The notes beneath the pieces are model-generated. The model worked only from the letters and a program-made list of their open reading frames with translations. It was not told the DNA's origin and did not search any database. 64,000 nucleotides of DNA, taken from contig NZ_CP133017.1 in the NCBI RefSeq assembly GCF_030866765.1, forward strand, positions 3,330,001 through 3,394,000, written 5' to 3'. Shown here piece by piece: positions 8,931 to 17,091 of the stretch (within the stretch, counting starts at the first letter, position 1; each line of letters opens with the position of its first letter). This stretch comes from Paenibacillus silvisoli. GTDB lineage: Bacteria > Bacillota > Bacilli > Paenibacillales > Paenibacillaceae. Both the position numbers and the translations under genes were made by a program.

Positions 8931-9680
8931 ATGGCATTCCGGAAATTGTTCATGAAGGAATGGAGAAGCATTCTCCCCTTGTACGGCGTTTTTGCCGCGG
9001 TAGTGCTTCTGCTGCATGTGTTCGTTCTGTTTAAAAGCGGCGCTTGGAGCGATGACATCTTGCTCATTCTCTCCGTCTTTCTGCCGTTTCTGTTTGCGGG
9101 CGTCATCGCGGTCGGAACCGGCTACTATCAGCTTCATACGGAGTGGAGAACGAATTCGATCTACCTGCTCATGTCATTGCCCGTACGCGGCTGGAAGGTG
9201 CTGATGGCCAAATGGACGGCTACGCTGTCCTTGTTGATTCTAACGAGCATATGGATCGGAGGCAGCTTCATGATGCTGCTGCTGTGGGCCAAATGGGATG
9301 GCTGGAAGACGAGCGAAGATTTGCCGGAGCTGCTTCCGATGCTGATGAAGATATCCGCCAACGGATTTCTGCTGTACTGCTTTACGGTTGCTTTCCTGCT
9401 GATCGTCGTCCAATTCGCTTATTTGTGCGGCCAGCTGGTAGCCAAGCTGAAATGGCTTGTCATTCTCGGCGCGTTCTGCGGCGCGTTGTGGCTCGTATTG
9501 CGCATTAGTCCGCTGTTATCGGGACTTCTGCTGTGGACGCCTGATTTATACATCGTAAGCGATACCGATAACAGCGATGTGCTGTACTTGCACTCGGGTC
9601 CTTTTATCGGGCTGGTGATACTGGGCGCAGGCTTAGTTTGGTTGAACGGCTACATTTTTGAACAGGAAGTGGAGGTGTGA
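8931..9680 (+). CDS. ABC-2 type membrane permease
   Basis: 249-aa hydrophobic protein with about six membrane segments, starting at the base after the ATPase stop. No catalytic motifs. It is the expected transmembrane partner of the preceding ATPase; the gene order GntR-ATPase-permease is that of ytr-like operons. Confidence 0.85.
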   Translation: MAFRKLFMKEWRSILPLYGVFAAVVLLLHVFVLFKSGAWSDDILLILSVFLPFLFAGVIAVGTGYYQLHTEWRTNSIYLLMSLPVRGWKVLMAKWTATLSLLILTSIWIGGSFMMLLLWAKWDGWKTSEDLPELLPMLMKISANGFLLYCFTVAFLLIVVQFAYLCGQLVAKLKWLVILGAFCGALWLVLRISPLLSGLLLWTPDLYIVSDTDNSDVLYLHSGPFIGLVILGAGLVWLNGYIFEQEVEV

Positions 9681-9685
9681 AGGAG

Positions 9686-10759
9686 ATGTTTCGCAAAAAA
9701 AGGACGCTTCTTCTAGCCTTGATCCCCGTTGTGATTTTCTTCTTGATCGTGGATATTTGGACGAAAGACGCGCAGCTGTTCGGGAATTTCGCTCGTCAAT
9801 TCGTGAATGAGCAGAAGATGAAGGATTACGAAGCCGCGCATAAGATGGCCACTGCCGCGGCAACTAGAGAGATTGCCGTGGATGGTCGGGAGCTGAAGCA
9901 AGTGTCGCTCTCGGGCGCGGGAGGCGCGATTTCGGTGCACCGGTCGTCGGAGCCCGAGGTGCGCTTGAGCTATACGGTTACCATATCCGCCGCCAATCAG
10001 GAGAAAGCCGATCGGATACGAGATGCGGTCAACGTCAAAGAGGAAATTACGGATGGGCGGTTGACGTTCGTTACTTCTGCGGATGGAGAAAATGTCGATT
10101 ATCATTCGACCACGATCGATTACGTGCTCTCGATCCCGGATGGAATGAAGCTTTCCGTTGCTTCCGAGCATGGTTCCGTGCGCATCGATGGGCTTCAAGG
10201 GGATGTCGAGGTCAACTCAGTCAACGGGTTGCTGGAGATGGTCCGCTTGGCCGGAACGATTTCCGTCTCGTCGGATTATAGCAGCGTCTACCTATCCGAT
10301 ATTAAGGGAAAGGTCGGCTTAACCAACCAAAACGGCGATGCAAACTTGGATCAAATCGCAGGCGGCATTACGCTTGACTCTGAATCCGGCCGCATTTTCG
10401 TTTCGCGAAGCAAGGGCGGCATTACAGGCGAAACAGAAGACGGCCCTGTGTATTTGAGCGAGATAGCCGGTACCGTCAAGCTCAAAGGCGAGGATGCTGC
10501 CATTCAACTGGATCAGATTCTGGGCGACACGCAGATTAGATCCATTACCGGCCAAACCAAGCTGATTTTGGCTGACAACCAAGGCTATACGCTCCATGCG
10601 AAAACAAGCGGGGGAAGCATACGCACGCATCTGCCGCTTCCAATCGAGCAGAATCAGAATGAGGACGACTCGAAGCAGCTGAGCGGCGTAGTCGGCGACG
10701 GTACTTGGAAGGTCGACGTGGAGACGATTTCCGGCAACATCGTCATTAATGCGAAATAA
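9686..10759 (+). CDS. Membrane-anchored DUF4097-type beta-repeat protein
   Basis: 357 aa. One N-terminal membrane helix (LLLALIPVVIFFLIVDIW) then a long extracytoplasmic region of repeated strands (SVRIDGLQGDVEVNSVNG, VGLTNQNGDANLDQIAGG, and so on), characteristic of the DUF4097/DUF4098 putative adhesin fold. The ATG at 9686 is chosen because GGAGGT lies nine bases upstream; a GTG at 9677 overlaps the permease stop. Its position between two ABC exporter pairs suggests a sensor or accessory role at the envelope, but the function is unknown. Confidence 0.8.
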   Translation: MFRKKRTLLLALIPVVIFFLIVDIWTKDAQLFGNFARQFVNEQKMKDYEAAHKMATAAATREIAVDGRELKQVSLSGAGGAISVHRSSEPEVRLSYTVTISAANQEKADRIRDAVNVKEEITDGRLTFVTSADGENVDYHSTTIDYVLSIPDGMKLSVASEHGSVRIDGLQGDVEVNSVNGLLEMVRLAGTISVSSDYSSVYLSDIKGKVGLTNQNGDANLDQIAGGITLDSESGRIFVSRSKGGITGETEDGPVYLSEIAGTVKLKGEDAAIQLDQILGDTQIRSITGQTKLILADNQGYTLHAKTSGGSIRTHLPLPIEQNQNEDDSKQLSGVVGDGTWKVDVETISGNIVINAK

Positions 10760-10787
10760 TAGTTGATCTTTAAGGGAGATGAGAGGC

Positions 10788-11717
10788 ATGAGCAAGGAAT
10801 CGGTTGTTAGCTTACGCAATGTTACGAAACGGATTGGACGTACGACGATCATCGACAATTTGACGTTTGACGTACCGCAAGGGGAAATTTTCGGATTTTT
10901 GGGACCGAACGGCGCGGGGAAGACGACGACGATCCGGATGATGGTCGGCTTAATGTCGATTTCGCAAGGCGAGATCGTCATTAAAGGCAAAAATATTAAG
11001 AGCGAGTTCGAGCAAGCGATCCGCCACGTCGGCGCCATTGTCGAAAATCCGGAAATGTACAAGTTTTTGAGCGGCTACCGCAACTTGATCCATTATGCTC
11101 GCATGGTACCTGGCGTAACGAAAGAGCGGATCGACGAAGTGGTGAAGCTGGTCAAGCTGGAGAACCGGATTCACGATAAGGTCAAGAAGTACTCGCTCGG
11201 CATGCGCCAGCGGCTCGGCGTTGCACAGGCCTTGCTCCACAGACCATCGCTGCTCATTTTGGACGAACCGACGAACGGGCTTGACCCGGCAGGCATTCGC
11301 GAGCTGCGCGACTACTTGCGTTATTTGACCCGGGAAGAAGGGATCACCGTGATCGTTTCCAGCCATCTCTTGTCCGAGATGGAGCTGATGTGCGACCGCG
11401 TTGCGATCCTTAAGCACGGCAAGCTTGTTGATGTGAAGCTGATCGAGGATTTCATCGGCTCGAACGATCGGACGCAGACCTATCTCATCGAGGCCTCCCC
11501 GGACGGCGAAATCATTGCGGAAATTAAGGCGATGGCCGGCGTCGCCGATGCGAAAGCCGTTCCGGAGGGACTTGAGGTCATTACCGAGCGTGATCGGATA
11601 CCGGACATTTTATCGCATTTAATGAAGCAGAACGTGAACATTTACGGTGCACGCGCCGTACGCCAATCGCTGGAAGATCGATTCTTGGAAATGACTGGGG
11701 GCGAGCAAATTGGTTAA
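10788..11717 (+). CDS. ABC transporter ATPase (BcrA/CcmA-like)
   Basis: 309-aa nucleotide-binding protein of the antibiotic and lantibiotic exporter type. Walker A GPNGAGKTT near residue 40, signature YSLGMRQRLG, Walker B LLILDEPTNGLDP, switch His in VSSHLLSEME, and a C-terminal domain typical of BcrA-like ATPases (DUF4162-like). ATG at 10788 has AAGGGAG nine bases upstream. The downstream permease overlaps its end. Confidence 0.9.
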   Translation: MSKESVVSLRNVTKRIGRTTIIDNLTFDVPQGEIFGFLGPNGAGKTTTIRMMVGLMSISQGEIVIKGKNIKSEFEQAIRHVGAIVENPEMYKFLSGYRNLIHYARMVPGVTKERIDEVVKLVKLENRIHDKVKKYSLGMRQRLGVAQALLHRPSLLILDEPTNGLDPAGIRELRDYLRYLTREEGITVIVSSHLLSEMELMCDRVAILKHGKLVDVKLIEDFIGSNDRTQTYLIEASPDGEIIAEIKAMAGVADAKAVPEGLEVITERDRIPDILSHLMKQNVNIYGARAVRQSLEDRFLEMTGGEQIG

Positions 11718-12654
11718 TTTGGTGCTTAATGAAAATATGAAACTGTACCGCCGCACGCGGACGTGGGTCATGATCGGGCTCATGATCGCCGCTGTTCTCG
11801 TCGGCAGCTTCGTGGAATGGTATTACGACGGCAAAGAGGCGAAAACAGCTACTTGGCAGCAGCAGCTGACGGAGGAGAATCAACGCCTGGATCAGCTGTT
11901 GAGCGATCCGAAGCTAGACGCGGAGAACAAGTCGTATATCGAAGGATCGAAAGCGGTCAACGAATATCGGTTGGAGCATCAGATCCGTCCCACGGATAAT
12001 ACGATGTGGGAAGGCATAAACGGTTCCGCGGAGATGGTTGTCTTGATTACGTTATTTACGGTCATCGTCGCTGGAGACAGTCTTGCCGGCGAATTCGCGA
12101 CCGGCACGATCAAGCTGCTGCTCATTCGGCCGGCAAGCCGGCTTAAAATTCTCGTGTCCAAATATATCTCGATGATTATGTTCGGATTCGCTCTGCTCAT
12201 TATATTGTTCATTGTCTCCGTGCTCGTTAACGGACTGCTCTACCAGTTCGCGAATATGGATTTGCCTTTGTTGGTTCATAACGCGGATGGAGAAATCATT
12301 CAGAAAAACATGGTCGCCAATCTGTGGCAAACGTATTTGCTCAATGGCGTATCGACGATCATCTTCGTCACGATGGCGTTCATGATCTCATCCGCGTTCC
12401 GCAGCAGCACGATGGCAATCGGCTTCTCCATCTTTGCCTTGTTCGCGGGCTCTATCCTGATGGAGCTGCTGCAGATCTACGATTGGAGCAAATATATGCT
12501 GTTTGCTAATATCAATCTGTCGCAATACTTGAGAGGCAACCCGTATCAGGAGGGAATGACGATGGGTTTCTCCATTAAGATGCTCGTTGCTTATTACCTG
12601 GTCTTCAATCTGGTATCATGGGCGGTCTTTACGAAAAGAGACGTCGCTGCTTAG
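11710..12654 (+). CDS. ABC-2 family permease (BcrB-like)
   Basis: 314 aa, TTG start overlapping the ATPase stop by eight bases. One N-terminal membrane helix, a hydrophilic extracytoplasmic stretch of about 80 residues (QQQLTEENQRLDQLLSD), then five further helices, with EFATGTIKLLLIRP in the first cytoplasmic loop, a hallmark of ABC-2 exporter permeases. It forms an exporter with the preceding ATPase. Confidence 0.87.
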   Translation: MVNLVLNENMKLYRRTRTWVMIGLMIAAVLVGSFVEWYYDGKEAKTATWQQQLTEENQRLDQLLSDPKLDAENKSYIEGSKAVNEYRLEHQIRPTDNTMWEGINGSAEMVVLITLFTVIVAGDSLAGEFATGTIKLLLIRPASRLKILVSKYISMIMFGFALLIILFIVSVLVNGLLYQFANMDLPLLVHNADGEIIQKNMVANLWQTYLLNGVSTIIFVTMAFMISSAFRSSTMAIGFSIFALFAGSILMELLQIYDWSKYMLFANINLSQYLRGNPYQEGMTMGFSIKMLVAYYLVFNLVSWAVFTKRDVAA

Positions 12655-12666
12655 GGGGAGATGAAC

Positions 12667-13200
12667 ATGCGCTTCTTCCGAATGAAAGCCGAGTCGGAAG
12701 GCAATAACGGCTTGCAGCAATTTCTGGAGCAGCATTATATCAGCTGTGGCCGGCCGGGGAGCAAGGAGGCGGAGGATTTCGTTCTGTTCGCTAGCGTGAT
12801 GCAGGATGGCGATTACATCGTCGTTACCGATGGAGACCGTATCGTATTGGGAGATCTTGGCGACTATTTTTACAATGCCGATTGCGACAATGATGAGGAT
12901 AAAAGCGGTCATCGACGCGGCGTCACCTGGCTGCGAAGCTTGGACAAGGATGAGCTGCATCCGGAGCTGATCTCATTCCTCGAACAGGAAGGGAAGATCG
13001 GCATGCTCGATCGCGAGGTGAGCAAGGAGCAGGTGGAACGCTTCTTGCGGCCCTCACCACCCGGAGAAGGCTTAATCGATGAAGCTGCCATTTCCGAAGC
13101 GATCCGCATTCTGAAAACGGCGATGAGAAGCGAAGATGCCGAGCGCAGAGAACGTGCCGCGATAGCCATATTACAGGCAGCTCAATGGTTCAGAAAATAA
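12667..13200 (+). CDS. Hypothetical soluble protein
   Basis: 177 aa, soluble, acidic. I do not recognise a named family with confidence. The central part (YIVVTDGDRIVLGDLGDYFY, then HRRGVTWLRSLDKDELHPEL) resembles the small N-terminal beta-rich domain seen in front of some Mrr/McrB-type restriction proteins, but no nuclease or NTPase motif follows. ATG at 12667 fits the AGGGGGAG site better than the ATG at 12661. It may be the last gene of the ABC operon, because only six bases separate the permease stop from the first ATG, and a terminator follows. Confidence 0.55.
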   Translation: MRFFRMKAESEGNNGLQQFLEQHYISCGRPGSKEAEDFVLFASVMQDGDYIVVTDGDRIVLGDLGDYFYNADCDNDEDKSGHRRGVTWLRSLDKDELHPELISFLEQEGKIGMLDREVSKEQVERFLRPSPPGEGLIDEAAISEAIRILKTAMRSEDAERRERAAIAILQAAQWFRK

Positions 13201-13203
13201 GGC

Positions 13204-13242
13204 AAAACCACCGCCCTGCATTTCAAGCAGCGGCGGTTTTTT
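13204..13242 (+). terminator. Rho-independent terminator
   Basis: GC-rich stem with CCGCC/GGCGG and CTGC/GCAG segments, a short A/T loop and six T. It closes the GntR-ABC operon. Confidence 0.85.
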
Positions 13243-13371
13243 GTGCAAATGTCAGTTATTGAATTTCCTTTTACACACCAAATTATGAAACGATCACCAT
13301 ATGAAAAATTCACACTCATTGAGAAAATAAAAGCAATTCGCGCTCCTAGCAGCTTTTACCTGTATCCATAC

Positions 13372-13433
13372 TTGACAATCGGACTTAGAATCTGCGAGAA
13401 TATCACTATTATAACAGTGAACAAATGTTCGCA
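13372..13433 (+). promoter_or_regulatory. Promoter region of rtp with palindrome and LexA-like box
   Basis: The 330-base gap before rtp is AT-rich and holds no convincing gene. TTGACA (13372-13377) with GAGAAT 18 bases later is a plausible sigma-A promoter. Over the expected start lies an imperfect palindrome (13404-13421; arms TCACT...AGTGA around TTATAA), which could be an autoregulatory RTP site. It runs into GAACAAATGTTCGCA (13419-13433), whose GAAC-N4-GTTC core fits the Gram-positive SOS box. The same 15-mer recurs at 40330 beside xerS. Confidence 0.55.
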
Positions 13434-13532
13434 TGGACAGATTGTGCTCCTTTTCAGCTACGACCCGCATGGAAGACGGTTTTTCGCAAGACCTTATGAC
13501 GATGGGACATTGCTTATAAGGAGGGCGACAGA

Positions 13533-13883
13533 ATGGGTTTCATGATCGCGCAGCGTGCGTTTATTAAGCTGTACATGATTACGTTGGTCGAGAAGCATCG
13601 CGGCTACGGGTATCAAATGCTGGAGGAATTAAAGCAGGACTTCAAAGCGTTAGGGTACGAGCCTCCGCAATCCGAGATCTACCGATCGCTGCATGACTTG
13701 GTGGAGGATGGCATTTTATACCGGACTCGACATCGGAAGCTGGACGTCGATTATCAAGAAGTCATCATGTATCATTTTACCGACGACGGCATGGAGAAGG
13801 CGCGTCTGTATAAAAAGCTGGTCAAAGAAGACTTAGACCGGTGCCAGGCATTGTTACATAAGGCAGTGAAGGATAACTTTTGA
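13533..13883 (+). CDS. rtp: Replication terminator protein homolog (RTP)
   Basis: 116-aa winged-helix protein. From memory of the Bacillus subtilis protein it aligns over almost the full length: QRAFIKLYMITLVE, EIYRSLHDLVEDGIL, YKKLVKEDLDRCQALL and the C-terminal KDNF all have close counterparts. RTP dimers bind Ter sites and stop replication forks moving in one direction, and RTP represses its own gene. ATG at 13533 has GGAGGG seven bases upstream. A PadR-like regulator with the same fold is the main alternative, but the match to RTP is stronger. No B. subtilis-like Ter core is visible nearby. Confidence 0.82.
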   Translation: MGFMIAQRAFIKLYMITLVEKHRGYGYQMLEELKQDFKALGYEPPQSEIYRSLHDLVEDGILYRTRHRKLDVDYQEVIMYHFTDDGMEKARLYKKLVKEDLDRCQALLHKAVKDNF

Positions 13884-13897
13884 TCGAATCTACATAA

Positions 13898-13930
13898 GAA
13901 AACGCCTCGTCCCAGGGACGAGGCGTTTTC
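13898..13930. terminator. Bidirectional terminator between rtp and the SPFH/RHH genes
   Basis: Near-perfect 15-bp stem (GAAAACGCCTCGTCC and its complement) with a two-base loop and A/T flanks on both sides. It serves the two convergent units. Confidence 0.85.
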
Positions 13931-13932
13931 TG

Positions 13933-14131
13933 TTATGGAGCGGAGCCGGGCGAGGAGGGCCGTTTCGGCTGACCGGGCAGCCGGTTCGCCTGCTTTAACG
14001 CTTCACGGATAATAAATTCGAGATGCCCGTTTACGCTGCGGAATTCATCGTTCGCCCATTGCTCCAGCGCTCGGTAAATTTCCGGATCGAGGCGCAGCGG
14101 AAATGCTTTTTTATCGGTCGCGATAGGTCAT
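13933..14131 (-). pseudogene. Ribbon-helix-helix (Arc-like) regulator, start frame broken
   Basis: Reading leftward from about 14122, an open frame encodes a ribbon-helix-helix domain: KKAFPLRLDPEIYRALEQW, then NGHLEFIIREALKQANR, and a Pro/Ser tail, about 59 residues. Such small Arc-like proteins are often encoded directly after SPFH genes. The only ATG with a ribosome site (14131) is in another frame and stops after six codons; no ATG, GTG or TTG opens the domain's own frame. One missing base near 14,120 would restore it. It is therefore either a recent frameshift, a sequencing error, or an unusual start. Confidence 0.6.
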
Positions 14132-14137
14132 CACACC

Positions 14138-15007
14138 TTACGTGTACAGCGTGCCCGTGTTAATGACGGGAGTCGCGCCTTTATCGGATACAATCGCCAC
14201 CATCAGATTGTTCGTCATCGCCGCGCGCCGCTCGTTGTCCAGCACGATGCCGTTCTCTTCAAGCTGGCGCAATGCCATCTCGACCATGCCGACCGCGCCT
14301 TCAACGATGAGGTGCCGAGCCGCCACGATGGCGGATGCTTGCTGACGCTGGAGCATGGCGCTTGCAATCTCTTGCGCATATGCCAGATGGGTGAGGCGGG
14401 TTTCTAAAATCTGCACGCCGGCAATGGCTAACCGGTTCTGCAGATCGGACATCAATTCATGCGCCACTTCGTCAGCGTTGCCGCGAAGCGAGATGGAATC
14501 GTGATCCTTGAAGTTGTCGTACGGATACTGCGCGGCGATATGACGGACGGCCGTCTCGCTCTGGATCTCAACAAACTTCTCGTACTGATCTACGTCGAAC
14601 GTGGCCTTCGCCGTATCGACGACCTTGAAGACGACAACGGCGGCGATTTCCACCGGATTCCCTTCGGCGTCGTTCACTTTAAGCTGTTGGCTGTTAAAGT
14701 TACGCACCTTCAGCGAAACGGTTCGCTGCATCGCGAACGGCATGACCATCCAGAAGCCGCTTTCCAGCACGGTGCCGGCATATTTGCCGAAGAAGGTCAT
14801 GACCTTGCTCTGGTTCGGATGAACGATGACGAGCGAGCTCAAACCGATCAGAAATAGCAGAATGAGGGTGGCGGAACACAGAATGAGCCCCCAGTTCGGC
14901 TCTTCGGCGATTCCGTTAACCAAACAGGCAACGGCGCCGGCAGCGATGACTGCGAGCAGTAACAAAGCGATGAATCCATTGACATACCAGGCTTTTCTTT
15001 CGCTCAT
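14138..15007 (-). CDS. SPFH/band 7 domain membrane protein
   Basis: 289 aa. Two N-terminal membrane helices (about residues 8-27 and 40-60), then an SPFH (stomatin/prohibitin) domain starting at IVHPNQSKVMTFFGKYAGTV and a helical segment rich in Ala/Gln (ASAMLQRQQASAIVAARHLI), as in slipin-like proteins. SPFH proteins scaffold membrane microdomains. ATG at 15007 is chosen over the TTG at 15016 by spacing from the GAAAGTGAG site. A long palindrome just upstream is a likely operator. Confidence 0.85.
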   Translation of the reverse strand: MSERKAWYVNGFIALLLLAVIAAGAVACLVNGIAEEPNWGLILCSATLILLFLIGLSSLVIVHPNQSKVMTFFGKYAGTVLESGFWMVMPFAMQRTVSLKVRNFNSQQLKVNDAEGNPVEIAAVVVFKVVDTAKATFDVDQYEKFVEIQSETAVRHIAAQYPYDNFKDHDSISLRGNADEVAHELMSDLQNRLAIAGVQILETRLTHLAYAQEIASAMLQRQQASAIVAARHLIVEGAVGMVEMALRQLEENGIVLDNERRAAMTNNLMVAIVSDKGATPVINTGTLYT

Positions 15008-15029
15008 GGGCGACAACTCACTTTCCTAA

Positions 15030-15055
15030 ATATCATCATGATATAATGATGATAT
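15030..15055 (-). promoter_or_regulatory. Palindromic operator upstream of the SPFH gene
   Basis: Perfect 10-bp inverted repeat (ATATCATCAT and its complement) around a six-base GATATA centre, directly upstream of the SPFH start codon. A position over the promoter suggests a repressor site, possibly for the ribbon-helix-helix partner encoded at the other end of the module. Confidence 0.6.
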
Positions 15056-15193
15056 CACTTTTAGGAGATATTTACAATTCATTTGTCCGCGATTATTTTA
15101 CGTCATTAAACAGCATATAGACTTTCCTAGCTGAATTTCATATTATATAACGTACAAATAGATATTATATTGAACGCGGAGAGGAACAAGCAG

Positions 15194-15925
15194 ATGCAAG
15201 AGAATGTTCAAATCAATCGAAAAGGAGTCGAAATTAACGAAGAAAGCTTCCTGCAAGGCGTAAAAGACTGCATCCCGACGTTATTGGGTTATTTGAGCAT
15301 CGGATTTGCCGCCGGCGTGGTAGAAAAAACAGCCGGGTTAAGCATAACGGAAATTACGCTCATGAGCGTGCTGATCTATGCCGGATCTGCTCAATTTATC
15401 ATTGCTGGGATGATCGCAGCGCATGGTTCGGCCGCGGCGATCGTTTTTACGGTGTTCTTCGTTAATCTTCGCCACCTCTTACTGAGTGCGGCTTTATCGC
15501 CTTACTTCCGCCATCTGACCCCATTAAAGAACGTGCTAGTCGGATCTCTATTAACGGATGAAACGTTTGGCGTTGCAATCAATCAAACGGCGAATAAGCA
15601 GTCGATCAGCGAGAAATGGATGCATGGCTTGAATATTACCGCTTACCTGAATTGGATCGCGGCGAATATTGCTGGAGCTTTTCTTGGCCAGTGGATTACG
15701 AATCCCGAGAAATTCGGCCTCGATTTTGCATTGCCGGCCATGTTTATCGGGCTTCTGGTGCTGCTGATCGTGAGCCGGTCCAAAATCGCGGTTGATATCA
15801 TCGTTGCAATTGCCGCAGTCCTTATAGCTGTGGGCGTATCCTTCGTTTCCTCTGCAAGCATCGGCGTCATTGTGGCGACCATCGTTGCCGCTGCAATCGG
15901 AATGGCGGTGGAAAAATGGAAGTAA
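15194..15925 (+). CDS. azlC: Branched-chain amino acid exporter large subunit, AzlC
   Basis: 243-aa membrane protein of the AzlC/YgaZ family with the hallmark LLGYLSIGFAAGVVEK near residue 30 and FFVNLRHLLLSAALSPY near 95. With AzlD it exports branched-chain amino acids or analogues such as azaleucine. ATG at 15194 has GGAGAGG nine bases upstream. The azlD start overlaps its end by ten bases, which indicates translational coupling. Confidence 0.9.
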   Translation: MQENVQINRKGVEINEESFLQGVKDCIPTLLGYLSIGFAAGVVEKTAGLSITEITLMSVLIYAGSAQFIIAGMIAAHGSAAAIVFTVFFVNLRHLLLSAALSPYFRHLTPLKNVLVGSLLTDETFGVAINQTANKQSISEKWMHGLNITAYLNWIAANIAGAFLGQWITNPEKFGLDFALPAMFIGLLVLLIVSRSKIAVDIIVAIAAVLIAVGVSFVSSASIGVIVATIVAAAIGMAVEKWK

Positions 15926-16242
15926 GATGGTCGATTCTACTCATTATAATGGGGGCATCCTTGGTCACGTTCATTCCAAGAGTGCTGCCGCTTGTTGTTC
16001 TGAGCCGCGTCCGATTGCCTGACTGGGCCATGCGCTGGTTGAGCTTCGTTCCGATCGCCGTCATGGCTGCTTTGGTAGGTCAGGAGTTATTGATGGAGGA
16101 CGGGGAGCTGGCTGCGATCACAAACAACGTGGAATTAGTTGCGGCATTGCCTACTTTTCTAGTGGCGATATTGACGCGAAGCTTGTTGGGAACTGTCTTG
16201 GCGGGCATTATTACGATTATGGTGCTTCGTTATTTCTTTTAG
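15916..16242 (+). CDS. azlD: Branched-chain amino acid exporter small subunit, AzlD
   Basis: 108 aa, four hydrophobic segments, family motif TFIPRVLPLVVLSR near residue 20. It is the obligate small partner of AzlC, encoded with a short overlap. A strong terminator follows. Confidence 0.9.
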   Translation: MEVRWSILLIIMGASLVTFIPRVLPLVVLSRVRLPDWAMRWLSFVPIAVMAALVGQELLMEDGELAAITNNVELVAALPTFLVAILTRSLLGTVLAGIITIMVLRYFF

Positions 16243-16259
16243 TCGCAATTCACGAATCG

Positions 16260-16301
16260 AAAAGGCAGCTGATCCATGTTGATCGGCTGCCTTTTCTTTT
16301 G
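16260..16301 (+). terminator. Rho-independent terminator after azlD
   Basis: 15-bp stem (AAAAGGCAGC TGATC with its complement) and CTTTTCTTTT tail. Confidence 0.85.
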
Positions 16302-16362
16302 TTGCGGAATCGGGGGTTCCATGCGGTGGGGATCTGGAGAGTACGTATTGGCAAGGTACTGA

Positions 16363-16752
16363 TCAAGCAAGCTCGATCGCGAAGCAATCCGCTATGGCGC
16401 CGAAGAGCCTAGCGTCTTGATGTATCTCGCCTGGGCGGCATCCCGGCGCGGCGACTACAAGCTGCAGGAAACCTATATGCGCAGCGCGGTACGATTAAAT
16501 CCGGATGAGAAGCAGTACCAGGACGAATATTTGGAATCGCTGCGCCATCAGTTTTTACTCTATCGCATTTGCTTGTGGCCGAATCGATTCCTCCGTAAAA
16601 TGAAGCCTTGGCAGATTTTGATCACATGGGCTGTTTGCTGGATCTTGTTCAAGCCGCTAGTTATTCTGTTCATCATCCTTCATTTTCTCGCCCATTGGTC
16701 CACGAGAGCCATTATTCATGTCAAAGTTTTCGGCTGGCGCCGACGGCGGTAA
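16363..16752 (+). pseudogene. C-terminal remnant of a TPR-containing membrane protein
   Basis: The open frame begins right after a stop at 16360 and has no ribosome site; a TTG/ATG pair at 16417-16420 is the first start. The translation (EEPSVLMYLAWAASRRGDYK...) looks like the last tetratricopeptide-like helices of a larger protein, followed by a membrane hairpin and an Arg-rich end (about residues 60-111 from 16417). I read it as the 3' end of a gene that lost its N-terminal part, though expression from 16417 cannot be excluded. Confidence 0.5.
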
Positions 16753-16851
16753 CACTCCGAGGGACGCAGAGGTTAGGCTTTCGAGAGAGTCGTTCACATT
16801 ACCGTTGCTCAGCTAATGCCGGGATAGCGACGAGATCGTCGAGGCTCGTAC

Positions 16852-17036
16852 AATAACGGTTGCCACGTACGCTATTTAATCTTATAAGGCCGTTTTGAAT
16901 TTCTAACGGTTGTCAGGAACGTTATTTGGCGAATTGGACAACGAATTGTGCCGATTGAGTCATATAACCTCTGTGGCAACCGTTAGATGTCAAAAAGGGC
17001 TGTTTTTGAGCAAATAAGCGCTAGAGCAACCGCTAG
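16852..17036. repeat. Four-copy dispersed repeat, two copies in each orientation
   Basis: The 465-base gap before the RNase H-like gene has four variants of a unit starting CTAACGGTTG(C/T)CA and continuing to a TATTT-like end: forward at 16852-16877 and 16903-16931, reverse at 16963-16985 and 17014-17036. Spacing is about 50 bases. The inner pair can fold back on itself. It is non-coding on both strands and resembles a small interspersed repeat family, not a CRISPR array. Confidence 0.6.
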
Positions 17037-17066
17037 ATGATTCAGGCGCGCTCTAACTCGACTTTG

Positions 17067-17091
17067 ACCGCGGGCCCCGCGGTATTTTTTT
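17067..17091 (+). terminator. Terminator-like GC hairpin with T tract
   Basis: Stem ACCGCGG/CCGCGGT with a three-base loop, then A and seven T. No intact gene ends directly upstream on this strand, so it may end transcription through the repeat cluster. Confidence 0.65.

Noticed and set aside
13243-13545. A 100-codon frame before rtp
   Set aside because: No ribosome site, overlaps the rtp start and covers the promoter and palindromes; no recognisable protein features.
15121-15152. Sequence resembling the Bacillus dif site (ACTTTCCTAG...TTATATAA)
   Set aside because: The two arms are about four bases too far apart and the right arm has only 8 of 11 matches; it sits in the azlC promoter and is better read as promoter DNA.
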